This document shows, piece after piece, positions 18,489 to 27,539 of a DNA stretch of 64,000 nt. Made by a program: the position numbers and the translations under genes. Every line of letters starts with the position of its first letter. Position 1 is the stretch's first letter. The stretch covers positions 1,843,001 to 1,907,000 of the forward strand of contig NZ_VOQQ01000001.1 in NCBI RefSeq assembly GCF_007995055.1. Direction: 5' to 3'. Origin of the DNA: Sphingosinicella ginsenosidimutans (GTDB taxonomy: Bacteria; Pseudomonadota; Alphaproteobacteria; Sphingomonadales; Sphingomonadaceae). Under the pieces are notes generated by a model that was not told where the DNA came from, ran no database searches, and was given only the letters and a program-made list of their open reading frames with translations.

Positions 18489-19169
18489 TCAATTCCGGCG
18501 ATATCGGAAATACCAGACCTCGCGCCCCTCGCGTCGTGCCTTCGCCTCGTAGCGCGTCTCGGGCCAGCCGCCGGGGCGGGTGAGGAAGTCCCGCGCGCTT
18601 TCCGCCAGCCATTCGAAATCGCGGCGGCCATCCATCACCATCATCGTCCAGCGGCAATAGGTCGGATCGTCGGTGCCGATGCGAAGCTCCCCGCCGGGCC
18701 TGAGCTTCCTTGCGATCAGGTCGAGCGGGCCAGGATTGACCATCCGCCGCTTGGCGTGCCGCGCCTTCGGCCAGGGATCGGGATGGAGCAGGTAGACGAA
18801 GGTGAGGCTGGCCTCGGGCAATCGCTCCATGACGCCCAGCGCGTCGCCCATGTGCAGCCGGACATTGCCGAGCCCGCGATCGCGGACATGGCCGAGCGCC
18901 GCGGCGACGCCGTTGAGGAACGGCTCGGCGCCGATGAAGCCGTGATCGGGAAGCAGGTCCGCGCGATAGGCCAGATGCTCGCCGGCGCCGAAGCCGATTT
19001 CGAAATGAAGCGGGCGATCGTCGCCGAACAGGCTCCGGCTGTCGATCGGGCCCTCGTCCGGCACCGCGAGCTGCGGCAGCAGCCGATCGACGAGCTCGGA
19101 CTGGCCGGCCCGCAGCGGGCGGCCCTTGGAGCGGCCGTAGAGCCGGCGGATGGTGGTCGGATCGTTCAT
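18489..19169 (-). CDS. trmB: tRNA (guanine-N7-)-methyltransferase
   Basis: A 226-residue SAM-dependent methyltransferase that makes m7G46 in tRNA variable loops. The SAM loop is FEIGFGAGEHLAYRA (~55-70). The family signatures YLLHPDPWPKARHAKRRMV (tRNA-binding and catalytic PWPK..H..RR) and TDDPTYCRW are present. ATG 19169 starts with MNDPTTIRRLYGRSKGR. The longer upstream open frame has no family similarity and overlaps the divergent gene at 19204. Confidence 0.95.
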   Translation of the reverse strand: MNDPTTIRRLYGRSKGRPLRAGQSELVDRLLPQLAVPDEGPIDSRSLFGDDRPLHFEIGFGAGEHLAYRADLLPDHGFIGAEPFLNGVAAALGHVRDRGLGNVRLHMGDALGVMERLPEASLTFVYLLHPDPWPKARHAKRRMVNPGPLDLIARKLRPGGELRIGTDDPTYCRWTMMVMDGRRDFEWLAESARDFLTRPGGWPETRYEAKARREGREVWYFRYRRN

Positions 19170-19203
19170 CGCAAATTCGTGGCGCGCTGCTATCCTCTTT
19201 CCC

Positions 19204-19581
19204 ATGAAACTCGCAAGCTGCATCGCCGCGATCCTGTTCGCCGCCGCCTCTCCCGCCATCGCGACCGGGACGATCCTGTGCCGATCGACGATCAACCCGA
19301 CCGACGGGCCGGCGCTCGCGCTCTCGATCGGCGATGACGGCATCTTCCAGGCCCGGCTGGTCCAGGGCGGTCCGGCCTTCATCACCGGTGTCGGCGCCGG
19401 CGCCCCGACGATCGCGCAATCCTGGATCGACGCCAACCGGCTGTCGCTCGATATCGTCGCCGCCGGGTCCGGGGCGCGCCTCGCCCGGCTCGACGCCAGA
19501 CGGCGCGCCGGCGACGATTATGTGGGGCTGCTCGACTATGCCGGACGCAGCTGGCGGGTGCGCTGTCAGGAGGTGGGCTAG
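19204..19581 (+). CDS. Small secreted protein of unknown function
   Basis: A 125-residue protein with a signal peptide (MKLASCIAAILFAAASPAIA). The mature part looks all-beta, with two cysteines (ILCRSTI and VRCQEVG at the very end) that could be disulfide-bonded. No family is recognised. It starts only 34 bp from the divergent trmB, so the two promoters overlap. Confidence 0.65.
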   Translation: MKLASCIAAILFAAASPAIATGTILCRSTINPTDGPALALSIGDDGIFQARLVQGGPAFITGVGAGAPTIAQSWIDANRLSLDIVAAGSGARLARLDARRRAGDDYVGLLDYAGRSWRVRCQEVG

Positions 19582-19617
19582 GGCCCGCGCTCAATGATCG
19601 GCGGCTGTTCCCGACAA

Positions 19618-19637
19618 TGACGAAATCCACTTCGTCA
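19618..19637. promoter_or_regulatory. Candidate operator palindrome
   Basis: A perfect inverted repeat TGACGAA (19618-19624), 6-base spacer, TTCGTCA (19631-19637), about 43 bp before the start of the TIGR02117 protein gene. The size and symmetry fit a dimeric repressor site. No regulator gene is adjacent, so this is inference. Confidence 0.3.
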
Positions 19638-19679
19638 CGCCCGTTGCCCGATCATGACCGGATGCCCTAGCCTCGTGCG

Positions 19680-20363
19680 ATGACGGGGCGAGCCATTGGT
19701 CGGTTGCTGCTGCGGGTCCTGCTCGGGATCGTCGCGGTCCCTGCCGCCTATCTGGGCGCCGCGCTCCTTCTCGGGCTGGTGCCGGCCAATGTCGCCTGGA
19801 ACCCGCCGGCGCAGGGCATCACCATCTACGTGCGGAGCAACGGCGTCCACACCTGGATCATGATGCCGCGGACCAACGCCTATATGGATTGGCGCCCCTA
19901 TGCGCCGGCGGAGGATCTTCGCGATCCGCGCTGGGGCAACGCCAATTATGTCGCGATCGGCTATGGCAATCGCGATTTCTACCTGAACACGCCGACCTGG
20001 GGCGACCTGTCTCCCCGCACCGCGGCGCTGGCGCTGTTCGGCCGGGGGCCGAGCCTGCTCCATGTCGAGCATGTCCACAATCCCGAGCCCGATGAATGGC
20101 AGCGGCCGATCAAGCTGAGGCCGGCGGAATATCGCCGCCTCGTCGCCTTCATCCGCCCGCGCTTCCGGCGCGATGCCGCCGGGCGCACCATCCCGGTCGC
20201 GGGGCGCGGCTATGGCGATGACGACGCATTCTACGAAGCCGTCGGCGGCTATTCCTTCATCCTCACCTGCAACGAGTGGACGGGGCGCGCGCTGCGGGCG
20301 GCGGGGGTGCGGACCGGCCTGTGGACTCCGCTTGCCCAAAGCCTGACGTGGCGTCTCGATTGA
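19680..20363 (+). CDS. TIGR02117/DUF2459 family protein
   Basis: A 227-residue protein with one N-terminal membrane helix (residues ~9-32). Conserved segments are VRSNGVHTWIMMP (51-63), RWGNANYVAIGYGNRDFYLNTPTW (~83-106) and YSFILTCNEWTGRALRAAGVRTG near the C-terminus. This pattern matches the TIGR02117 / DUF2459 family. The conserved His (GVHT) and Cys (LTCNEW) suggest a cysteine-hydrolase-like periplasmic domain, but no activity is established. It is followed 95 bp later by the efflux operon on the same strand. Confidence 0.8.
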   Translation: MTGRAIGRLLLRVLLGIVAVPAAYLGAALLLGLVPANVAWNPPAQGITIYVRSNGVHTWIMMPRTNAYMDWRPYAPAEDLRDPRWGNANYVAIGYGNRDFYLNTPTWGDLSPRTAALALFGRGPSLLHVEHVHNPEPDEWQRPIKLRPAEYRRLVAFIRPRFRRDAAGRTIPVAGRGYGDDDAFYEAVGGYSFILTCNEWTGRALRAAGVRTGLWTPLAQSLTWRLD

Positions 20364-20458
20364 TACGGCGGCGGATCGGATTTCGCGACAATTCGTTACA
20401 AAGCCATCATACGGGGGACAAACTTGCGCGACAGGCACGAAGGACTAGGGGCAGGATG

Positions 20459-21874
20459 ATGAAGCTCGCTGCCCCGTTTTGCGTGCTCGCCCTCGCGGGC
20501 TGCACCGTCGGTCCCGACTATCGGCCTCCCGCGGCGGCGTCGCTGCAGGTGCCGGAGGCCTATGCCGGGCCGACGGGCGCGACGACGGAGCCGGCCGATC
20601 TGTCGCGCTGGTGGGAGCGGTTCGACGATCCGCTGATGACCCGCCTGATCGACGAGGCGAGCGCCGGCAATCTCGACATCGCGGTCGCCCAGGCCCGGCT
20701 CGTCCAGGCTCGCGAGGCGCTGGTGCAGGCGCGGGCGAACCAGCTCCCGAACGCCGGCGCGAGCGCAAGCGTCGGCCGCGACGTCGGCGCCGGCAACGAT
20801 CGAACCAGCTTCAGCCTCGGCGCCGATGCGTCGTGGCAGGCCGACCTGTTCGGCGGCATCAGGCGGGGCGTCGAGGCGGCCGGCGCGGATGCCCAGGGCG
20901 CCTTCTACAATCGCGAGGCGACGCGCGTCGCGATCGCCGCGGAGGTCGCCGCCAATTATATTGACGCGCGGCTGACTCAGGAGCGCCTTGCGATCGCCCG
21001 CGATACGCTGCGGATCGCGGACGACAATCTGCAGATCAGCCAGTGGCGCGTGCAGGCCGGGCTGGCCTCGTCGCTCGATTCCGAACAGGCGCGCGCCTCC
21101 CGCGCGCAGACCGCCGCTTCGATCCCGAACCTCGAACAATCCTATTCCGCCTCGGTCTACCGGCTCGGTGTCCTCACCGGCCGCGCGCCCCAGGCGCTGA
21201 TCGGCGAGATGGCGGCCACCAGGCCGGTGCCGCGCGGCCCGGACGGTGTCGCGGCCGGCATCCCGGCCGATACGCTGCGCCAGCGGCCCGACGTACGCGC
21301 CGCCGAACGCGGTCTCGCCTCCGCAACGGCGCGGATCGGGGTGGCGGAGGCGCAGCTCTATCCACAGCTTCGCCTCAGCGGGAATATCGGGACCAGCGCC
21401 TTCTCGCTCGGCGGCCTGTTCGATGCGATCACCGGCGGGCTGCTCGGCTCGTTGAGCCAGACGCTGTTCGACGGCGGGTCGCTGCGCTCGCAGGTCCGTT
21501 CGCAGCGCGCCGCGGCCGATGCGGCGCTCGCCACCTACCGTCAGTCGGTGCTGACCGCGCTCGAGGACGTCGAGAATGCGCTCGCCGCGCTCAATGCCGC
21601 CAAACAGCGGGAGGCCCAGTTCACGATCGCGCTCGATGCCGCGAACAACAGCGCCATCCTGGCCCGGACCCAATATCGCTCCGGCCTGATCGACTTCCAG
21701 TCGCTGCTCCAGACCGAAAATGCGCTGCTCTCCGCGCGCGACGGCCTCGCCAACAGCCGCGCCGCCGAATCGAGCGCGCTCGTCCAGCTCTATCAGGCGC
21801 TCGGCGGCGGCTGGACGCCGATCGATTCTCCTCCCACGGCCCGCGACGCCGAACCCCAGACGGAAAGCCGCTGA
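20459..21874 (+). CDS. NodT-family outer-membrane efflux lipoprotein
   Basis: A 471-residue TolC-like channel. A lipoprotein signal (MKLAAPFCVLALAGC, Cys15) is followed by the family N-terminus TVGPDYRPP and WWERFDDPLMTRLIDEA. Two OEP repeats follow with long coiled helices (DIAVAQARLVQAREALVQARANQ and TALEDVENALAALNAAK). It forms the outer-membrane exit duct for the adaptor and MacB pump encoded next. Two adjacent ATGs (20456 and 20459) are possible; the second has better spacing to AGGGG. The stop overlaps the adaptor start in TGATG, indicating translational coupling. Confidence 0.93.
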   Translation: MKLAAPFCVLALAGCTVGPDYRPPAAASLQVPEAYAGPTGATTEPADLSRWWERFDDPLMTRLIDEASAGNLDIAVAQARLVQAREALVQARANQLPNAGASASVGRDVGAGNDRTSFSLGADASWQADLFGGIRRGVEAAGADAQGAFYNREATRVAIAAEVAANYIDARLTQERLAIARDTLRIADDNLQISQWRVQAGLASSLDSEQARASRAQTAASIPNLEQSYSASVYRLGVLTGRAPQALIGEMAATRPVPRGPDGVAAGIPADTLRQRPDVRAAERGLASATARIGVAEAQLYPQLRLSGNIGTSAFSLGGLFDAITGGLLGSLSQTLFDGGSLRSQVRSQRAAADAALATYRQSVLTALEDVENALAALNAAKQREAQFTIALDAANNSAILARTQYRSGLIDFQSLLQTENALLSARDGLANSRAAESSALVQLYQALGGGWTPIDSPPTARDAEPQTESR

Positions 21875-23349
21875 TGACCGATACGACCGCGACTGGCGGA
21901 CAAAAGCCCGACAACGAAACGCTCGACGAGTTTCTCGGCGCGCCGCCGCGGCGCCCCTGGTGGCGCCGGCCGACCACGATCGTCGGCGCGGTGATCCTCG
22001 TCGCCGTGCTGCTGCTCCTTTCGCGCTGCTTCGCCGGCGAAGGCGAAGCGGGCTATGCGACCGAAAAGGCGACCCGCGGCAATCTCACCGTGTCGGTCTC
22101 CGCGACCGGCAATCTCGCGCCGACCAACCAGGTCGAGGTCGGATCGGAGCAATCGGGCATCATCACCCAGGTCTTCGTCGACAATAATGATCGGGTGACG
22201 CGCGGGCAGCCGCTCGCCCGGCTCGATACATCGCGGCTCCAGGATGCGGTGACGCAGGCGCAGGCCGGGCTGGCCGCGGCGCAGGCGGGCGTCGCCACCG
22301 CCGAGGCGTCCGCCGCCCAGGCGCGCGCCGATCTCGCGCGGCAGGAAGAGGTGTGGCGCGTCTCCAACCACCGCGTCCCCTCCGAGACGGAGCTCGATGC
22401 GGCGCGCGCGGAAAACCGGCGGCAGCAGGCCGCGGTCCGCTCGGCCTCGGCGAACGTGCAGACCGCGCGCGCCCAGCTCGCTTCCGCGCAGACCAATCTG
22501 TCCAAGGCGACCATCTACTCGCCGGTCACCGGCGTCGTCCTTTCGCGCCAGATCGATCCGGGCCAGACGGTCGCCGCCTCGTTCCAGGCGCCGGTGCTGT
22601 TCACCATCGCCGAGGATCTTTCCCAGATGAAGCTGGAGGTGAAGGTGGACGAGGCCGATGTCGGCCAGGTCCGGGCCGGCCAGCGCGCGACGTTCACCGT
22701 CGATGCCTATCCGGGGCGGACCTTCCCGGCGACGGTGACGCGGATCGACGTCGGCGCCAACGCCACCAATGCGACGACCAGCACCGGCACCAGCGCCGCC
22801 TCCGGCGCGGCTGGCGTGGTCGCCTATACGGCGGTGCTCGCGGTGCAGAATCCGGAGCTGATCCTGCGCCCGGGCATGACCGCGACCGCGGACATCGTCA
22901 CCACCGAGCGCCAGAACGTCCTGCTGGTCCCCAATGCCGCGCTCCGCTTCTCGCCCGGGCGGGATGCGGCCGCCGGCGGCGGGCGCAGCGGCGTGACCAG
23001 CGTTCTGATCCCGCGCGGCGGACGGCGCGGCATGGGCAACCGCCCGGCGCGCGAGGCGACGATCGGCCGGGGCAGCCGCCAGACCGTCTATGTCCTCGGC
23101 GCGGACGGCACGCCGAGCCCGGTCAGCGTCGTCGTCGGGGAGACCAACGGGGCCGAGACCGAGATCACCGGCGGGGATCTTCGCGAGGGCATGGAGGTCA
23201 TCACCTCGCGCCTCGCCGCCGGCCAGAGCTCGCGCAAGGGCGGCGGCAATCGCCGACGGGGCAACGGCCAGGGTGGCGACCAGGCCGCGACCCCGGCGGG
23301 CGGCGGCGGGCAGCGGCGCGGCGGCGGCGGCGGGCCCAATGGCGGATGA
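21874..23349 (+). CDS. macA: MacA-type periplasmic adaptor protein
   Basis: A 491-residue membrane-fusion protein. It has a cytoplasmic N-terminus (~35 residues), one membrane anchor (~37-58) and a lipoyl/barrel-sandwich half (NLTVSVSATGNLAPTNQVEVGSEQSG, ~70-95). A long alpha-hairpin at ~125-210 is rich in Ala/Gln repeats, followed by the second lipoyl half (KATIYSPVTGVVLSRQIDPGQTV) and a beta-barrel domain. The C-terminal ~45 residues are a Gly/Arg/Gln-rich low-complexity tail. It bridges MacB and the outer-membrane channel. The gene overlaps its neighbours at both ends. Confidence 0.92.
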   Translation: MTDTTATGGQKPDNETLDEFLGAPPRRPWWRRPTTIVGAVILVAVLLLLSRCFAGEGEAGYATEKATRGNLTVSVSATGNLAPTNQVEVGSEQSGIITQVFVDNNDRVTRGQPLARLDTSRLQDAVTQAQAGLAAAQAGVATAEASAAQARADLARQEEVWRVSNHRVPSETELDAARAENRRQQAAVRSASANVQTARAQLASAQTNLSKATIYSPVTGVVLSRQIDPGQTVAASFQAPVLFTIAEDLSQMKLEVKVDEADVGQVRAGQRATFTVDAYPGRTFPATVTRIDVGANATNATTSTGTSAASGAAGVVAYTAVLAVQNPELILRPGMTATADIVTTERQNVLLVPNAALRFSPGRDAAAGGGRSGVTSVLIPRGGRRGMGNRPAREATIGRGSRQTVYVLGADGTPSPVSVVVGETNGAETEITGGDLREGMEVITSRLAAGQSSRKGGGNRRRGNGQGGDQAATPAGGGGQRRGGGGGPNGG

Positions 23350-24046
23350 TCCGATCATCTCGCTGCGCAAGGTCACGAAGACCTATGGCAGCGGGCAGAC
23401 CGCCTTCCAGGCCCTGAAGGGGATCGACCTCGATGTCGCGCGCGGCGATTTCGTCGCGGTGATGGGCGCGTCGGGATCGGGCAAGTCGACGACGATGAAC
23501 ATCCTCGGCTGTCTCGACGTGCCGTCGTCCGGCACCTTCCTGTTCAAGGGCATCCCGGTCGAAAGCCTCGACCGCGACCAGCGCGCGCTGCTGCGGCGGC
23601 GCTATCTCGGCTTCGTCTTCCAGGGCTTCAACCTGCTCGCCCGCACCAGCGCGCTCGAAAATGTCGAGCTGCCGCTCCTCTATCGCGGCGAGGACAAGGC
23701 GGCGCGGCGCGAGGCGGGCATGGCCGCGCTCGACAAGGTCGGCCTCGCCGACTGGTGGGATCACACGCCCGCCGAACTGTCCGGCGGCCAGCAGCAACGC
23801 GTCGCCATCGCCCGCGCGATCGTCACCAATCCCGACGTGCTGCTCGCCGACGAGCCGACCGGCAATCTCGACAGCCAGCGTTCGGTGGAGATCATGGAGC
23901 TGCTCTCCAGCCTCAACCGCGACAGCAACATCACCGTCATCATGGTCACGCACGAGCCGGACATGGCGGATTTCGCCCACACCCTTGTCCATTTCCGCGA
24001 CGGCCTGGTCGAGCGGATCGAGACCAATCCGCACAGGGCCCGCTGA
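23339..24046 (+). CDS. macB: MacB-type ABC transporter ATPase
   Basis: A 235-residue ATP-binding protein with Walker A GASGSGKST (~43-51), Q-loop FQGFNLLARTSALENVELP, signature LSGGQQQRVAIARAI, Walker B VLLADEPTGNLDS and H-loop VTHEPD. This is the LolD/MacB type of ABC ATPase. In E. coli MacB the ATPase and permease are one polypeptide; here they are split into two genes. It starts within the end of the adaptor gene (11-bp overlap) and is joined to the permease gene by TGATG. Confidence 0.94.
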   Translation: MADDPIISLRKVTKTYGSGQTAFQALKGIDLDVARGDFVAVMGASGSGKSTTMNILGCLDVPSSGTFLFKGIPVESLDRDQRALLRRRYLGFVFQGFNLLARTSALENVELPLLYRGEDKAARREAGMAALDKVGLADWWDHTPAELSGGQQQRVAIARAIVTNPDVLLADEPTGNLDSQRSVEIMELLSSLNRDSNITVIMVTHEPDMADFAHTLVHFRDGLVERIETNPHRAR

Positions 24047-25251
24047 TGTTCTTCACCACGATCATCCTCGCCGTGCGCGAGATCCGGCGCCACCTGCTCC
24101 GGTCCTTTCTCACCGTCCTCGGCATCGTCATCGGCGTCGCCGCGGTGGTGACGATGGTGACGCTCGGCAACGGCGCGACCGCCGCTGTCGCCGAACAGAT
24201 TTCCAGCCTCGGCGCCAACATCCTCCAGATCCGGCCCGGCCAGGGATTCGGCCGCGGCGGCGGCGGGCCGCAGGCGCCCGATTTCGACATGGACGACGTG
24301 ACCGCGATCCAGGAGCAGGTGGCGGGCGTGCGCGCCGTCGCTCCGCAGGCGCAAAGCTCGGGCGTCGCCGTCCACAACGCGCAGAACTGGTCGACCACGA
24401 TCAACGGCACGACCGCGCAATTCTTCGTCGCGCAGCAATGGAACGTGACCGAGGGGCGCGTCTGGAACGCGGCCGAGGAGCAGGCCGGCAAGGCCGTCTG
24501 CGTGATCGGCACGACCGTGCAGCAGAACCTGTTCCAGGGCGAGGATCCGGTGGGCCAGCGCCTGCGCGTGTCCAACGTGTCGTGCGAGGTGATCGGCGTC
24601 CTCGCCTCGCGCGGGCAGGGCGGTTTCCAGGACCAGGACGATGTCGTCCTGATGCCGATCAAGGCGGTCCAGCGCCGCTTCACCGGCAATCGCAACATCC
24701 GCTTCATCATGGTCGCCGTCGACGACAGCTATGACAGCCAGTCGGTCCAGGATTCGCTGAGCAGCCTGCTTCGCGAGCGCCGGCATATCGCGCCCGGAGC
24801 GGACGACAATTTCAACATCTTCGACACCAAGCAGATATCCGAGACGCTGCAGGGCACGACGAAGATCCTGACCACCGTGATGGGCGCGGTCGCCGCGGTC
24901 AGCCTGATCGTCGGCGGCATCGGCATCATGAACATCATGCTGGTGTCGGTGACGGAACGGACGCGCGAGATCGGCATCCGCCTGGCCATCGGCGCGGTCG
25001 CCAACGAGGTGCTGATGCAGTTCCTGGTCGAAGCGACGGTGCTTGCCTGCCTGGGCGGTCTGATCGGCATCCTGCTGGCGCTGATCGCGACCTTCATCCT
25101 GGCGCCGATCATCCAGGTGCCGTTCCTGTTCGATCCGCAGGTCAACCTGCTGGCGTTCAGCGTTTCGGCGCTGATCGGGATCGTCTTCGGCTATTTCCCC
25201 GCCCGGCGGGCGGCGGCGCTCAACCCGATCGACGCGCTGCGCCACGAATGA
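24046..25251 (+). CDS. MacB-type ABC transporter permease
   Basis: A 401-residue inner-membrane protein of the FtsX/MacB fold. The first membrane helix is at ~20-42 (FLTVLGIVIGVAAVVTMVTL). A large periplasmic domain (~50-275) follows, then three helices in the FtsX domain (~280-305, 330-355, 365-390) with the motif GGIGIMNIMLVSVTERTREIGIRLAIGA. It transmits ATPase motion to the periplasm and pushes substrate through the channel, as in macrolide/peptide/lipid exporters. The substrate is unknown. Last gene of the four-gene efflux operon. Confidence 0.93.
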   Translation: MFFTTIILAVREIRRHLLRSFLTVLGIVIGVAAVVTMVTLGNGATAAVAEQISSLGANILQIRPGQGFGRGGGGPQAPDFDMDDVTAIQEQVAGVRAVAPQAQSSGVAVHNAQNWSTTINGTTAQFFVAQQWNVTEGRVWNAAEEQAGKAVCVIGTTVQQNLFQGEDPVGQRLRVSNVSCEVIGVLASRGQGGFQDQDDVVLMPIKAVQRRFTGNRNIRFIMVAVDDSYDSQSVQDSLSSLLRERRHIAPGADDNFNIFDTKQISETLQGTTKILTTVMGAVAAVSLIVGGIGIMNIMLVSVTERTREIGIRLAIGAVANEVLMQFLVEATVLACLGGLIGILLALIATFILAPIIQVPFLFDPQVNLLAFSVSALIGIVFGYFPARRAAALNPIDALRHE

Positions 25252-25272
25252 CGCGGCGCGCCGGTTCGGCGA

Positions 25273-25722
25273 TCAGGCGACGTCTTCGACCTGGTCGAGA
25301 TAGGCGCCGTAACCCTGCGCCTCCATCTCCTCCTTCGGCACGAAGCGCAGCGAGGCGGAGTTGATGCAGTAGCGGAGGCCGCCGCGGTCGGCCGGCCCGT
25401 CCTCGAACACATGGCCGAGATGACTGTCGCCGTGCTTCGAGCGCACCTCGGTGCGGACCATGCCGTGCGAAAGGTCATTGAGCTCGGCGACATTGGCGGG
25501 CTCGATCGGCTTGGTGAAGCTCGGCCAGCCGCAGCCCGATTCATATTTGTCGGACGAGGCGAAAAGCGGCTCGCCCGACACGATGTCGACATAGATGCCG
25601 GCGGCCTTGTTGTGGAGATACTCGCCGGTGCCCGGCCGCTCCGTGCCCGCCTGCTGGGTCACGCGATATTGTTCGGGGGTCAGCTTCGAGATGGCGGCCT
25701 CGTCCTTGCGATACTCTGTCAT
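25273..25722 (-). CDS. msrB: Peptide-methionine (R)-S-oxide reductase
   Basis: A 149-residue MsrB that repairs methionine-R-sulfoxide. Family motifs are [17 protein letters not shown] (~19-35), [20 protein letters not shown] and the catalytic [11 protein letters not shown]. The structural zinc site is absent: where many MsrB proteins have CxxC (IYVCAGC...), this has IYVDIVSG, so it is the non-zinc form. GCGW supplies a possible resolving cysteine. ATG 25722 begins [10 protein letters not shown]. It is convergent with the efflux operon. Confidence 0.95.
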   Translation of the reverse strand: MTEYRKDEAAISKLTPEQYRVTQQAGTERPGTGEYLHNKAAGIYVDIVSGEPLFASSDKYESGCGWPSFTKPIEPANVAELNDLSHGMVRTEVRSKHGDSHLGHVFEDGPADRGGLRYCINSASLRFVPKEEMEAQGYGAYLDQVEDVA

Positions 25723-26012
25723 TGCGGATTCCTCCGTTCCTTGCTCGTTGCAGCCAAGATGGCGATCCGAGCGGCCTTGTCCAAGAGGCCCCAGGCCCGA
25801 CGAACAGGACCGATGGCCGATATTCCGATAGGCACTCGGCCTCGATTTGGTCGGCAAGGTGATCGACGTATACTCGCCTTCCCGGCCCAGGCCTGTCCGC
25901 AGCATCGAGCTTTTCGCGCCGTCCCAGGCCAGTGGCAGGCCGCCGCCGAGCTATATCAGCCGATGGAGTCCAATGCGCGCGAACGTGCTCGGATCGCCGG
26001 TCCGCCTAACGG

Positions 26013-26231
26013 TTGAAAAACAGCGCGCGCCGATCCGCAGCTTGCGCAGCGACGGGACCCAGCGATTTTGAGCGGGCCGCGCCGTTCGCCGATCTCTTCG
26101 ACACCGCAATCCACGCCGCGATGCGCGCCGGCGCACTATTCGACGAAGGCGATATGGAGGGTGCGCGGACGTTTCGGATGATCGTGAAGAAGATCAACGA
26201 GCTCCAGCGCGGCGCGGCGACGCTGCAATAG
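26013..26231 (+). CDS. Possible small helical protein, 72 residues
   Basis: A short frame with an in-frame stop just upstream of the only available start, TTG 26013. The product from residue ~17 (DFERAAPFADLFDTAIHAAM...) looks like two amphipathic helices and ends KINELQRGAATLQ. The composition is protein-like, but the start is poor and no family is recognised. It converges on the next small frame. Confidence 0.4.
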   Translation: MKNSARRSAACAATGPSDFERAAPFADLFDTAIHAAMRAGALFDEGDMEGARTFRMIVKKINELQRGAATLQ

Positions 26232-26234
26232 CGC

Positions 26235-26453
26235 TCAGGCCAGCTCGGTCACGCGCGCAGCCTTCGATAGGGCTGAGAGTTGCTCGTCCAGAGCATCGAT
26301 CGCCATCGACAGCTTCGCGCCGGCGAGCCCGAAATTTATCATGTCGAGCCGGTTGAGCGCGTCAGTCATCTGCGCTCGGATCTCGTTTGCCGCTGCTTCA
26401 GTTGCGCCAACGATGAGCTGCGTCGTGTCGTCCATGAAAAGAAATTTGCCCAC
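26235..26453 (-). CDS. Small helical protein of unknown function, 72 residues
   Basis: A mostly helical, acidic protein with regular heptad-like spacing (ATEAAANEIRAQMTDALNRLDM, then LSMAIDALDEQLSALSKAARV). It starts at GTG 26453 after AGGGG, or at ATG 26435 (MDDTTQLIV). It ends 3 bp from the convergent small gene. No family is recognised. Confidence 0.5.
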   Translation of the reverse strand: MGKFLFMDDTTQLIVGATEAAANEIRAQMTDALNRLDMINFGLAGAKLSMAIDALDEQLSALSKAARVTELA

Positions 26454-26571
26454 GCGCCCCTGGATGCCAAGGCCACTTCAATCCGATTCGGAGCGAGTTT
26501 TGTGTTGTCGAGAAGTCGCCCTCACCAACATAGGTGCTTGAGTTGCCGTCACCGTTAAGCATGTTGTTGTC

Positions 26572-27108
26572 GTGGAAGACAATCGCCCGCACCTGACCGA
26601 GGCCCAAAAGGAGGTCCTTCGTCTCTTCCATGTCCGCAAGAGTGCCAAGGAAATCGGGCGCGAGCTCAACATAACCCATTGGGCGGTCAATGAACGCCTG
26701 CGCAGCGCTCGGCGCGCCCTGAGGGCTGCTTCGAGCGCTGAAGCTGCCGAGCGTCTGGCGCGATGTGAAAGCGCGGCGACCTACAATCGGATTGTATGCG
26801 ATCCGGCGCTGCTTGCCGAGCGGGCAGGTCACCCGGATGAAATGACCCCGCACCTCGACGAACAAGCGCCGAGGGCGGAAGGCGAAACCTGGCTTCGGGA
26901 AGAGCGTGTCCTTTACCGGCACGATCCCCTCCACAGCTTAAGGCTTCCCCTTCCTCGCTACAGGGGGGAGCCAAATGACCTAAGCGCAACCACACGCCTC
27001 AAATGGATCGGCGCACTTGCGTTCGGCATAGTGCTTGCCATCGGCGCGCTGGTCTCGATTGCCGGAGGGCTGCTCGAAATCTTCAGCTCCCTCGTCGGCA
27101 CGCTCTGA
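26572..27108 (+). CDS. Membrane-anchored LuxR-type HTH protein
   Basis: A 178-residue protein starting at GTG 26572. Residues ~5-60 form a LuxR/GerE-type helix-turn-helix (LTEAQKEVLRLFHVRKSAKEIGRELN, then ITHWAVNERLRSARRAL) at the N-terminus instead of the usual C-terminus. There is no sensor domain before it. A polar linker (65-140) leads to one C-terminal transmembrane segment (~144-168, WIGALAFGIVLAIGALVSIAG). A DNA-binding domain tethered to the inner membrane suggests a one-component membrane regulator (inference). It may control the following small genes on the same strand. Confidence 0.72.
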   Translation: MEDNRPHLTEAQKEVLRLFHVRKSAKEIGRELNITHWAVNERLRSARRALRAASSAEAAERLARCESAATYNRIVCDPALLAERAGHPDEMTPHLDEQAPRAEGETWLREERVLYRHDPLHSLRLPLPRYRGEPNDLSATTRLKWIGALAFGIVLAIGALVSIAGGLLEIFSSLVGTL

Positions 27109-27161
27109 ACCTCGAAAATCCACATCCTGCGAAACGCGCTCGCTGCGCGAAGGAGGAACCT

Positions 27162-27494
27162 ATGCGCCATCAAATCATCGCATCTGCCCGGCGGATCGCC
27201 GGCGAACTGCAAGCCACGGAGAACGATTTCGACACCGCGATCGCCAACAATGCGCGGCTCGTCGCCACCATGATCGATGCCCGCCTTGCTGCCGGGCTGC
27301 CCGCAGCCGTCGCGCGCGGTGCGTTCGGCAAGGCGGTCGAGGCGATTTCCCATTCGGCCAAGGCGCGCGACCTCCTGATCGATGCCCATCAGGAGTTGGC
27401 CCAGCTCAACATTCGCGAACTCGCCACGGGTGACCTTTCGCAATGTCCGGAAGGCTGGGTGGCCCCGGTCGGCCTCGTCGCCAACGCAGCCTGA
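27162..27494 (+). CDS. Small protein of unknown function, 110 residues
   Basis: Preceded by a strong AGGAGG ribosome binding site. The protein is soluble and mostly helical (ARRIAGELQATENDFDTAIANNARLVATMIDARLAAGL, then FGKAVEAISHSAKARDLLIDAHQELAQLNIRELATGD). It ends in a short hydrophobic tail (WVAPVGLVANAA). No family is recognised. Its place after the membrane HTH gene and before the 4-TM gene suggests one transcript. Confidence 0.65.
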   Translation: MRHQIIASARRIAGELQATENDFDTAIANNARLVATMIDARLAAGLPAAVARGAFGKAVEAISHSAKARDLLIDAHQELAQLNIRELATGDLSQCPEGWVAPVGLVANAA

Positions 27495-27539
27495 CCAAGC
27501 GGCTTGACGAGCGGCGCCGGCGGAGGATCATGCGCGTTG

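Noticed and set aside
25723-26012. Several short open frames between msrB and the small helical gene.
   Set aside because: No ribosome binding sites or recognisable protein features; the stretch is treated as non-coding.
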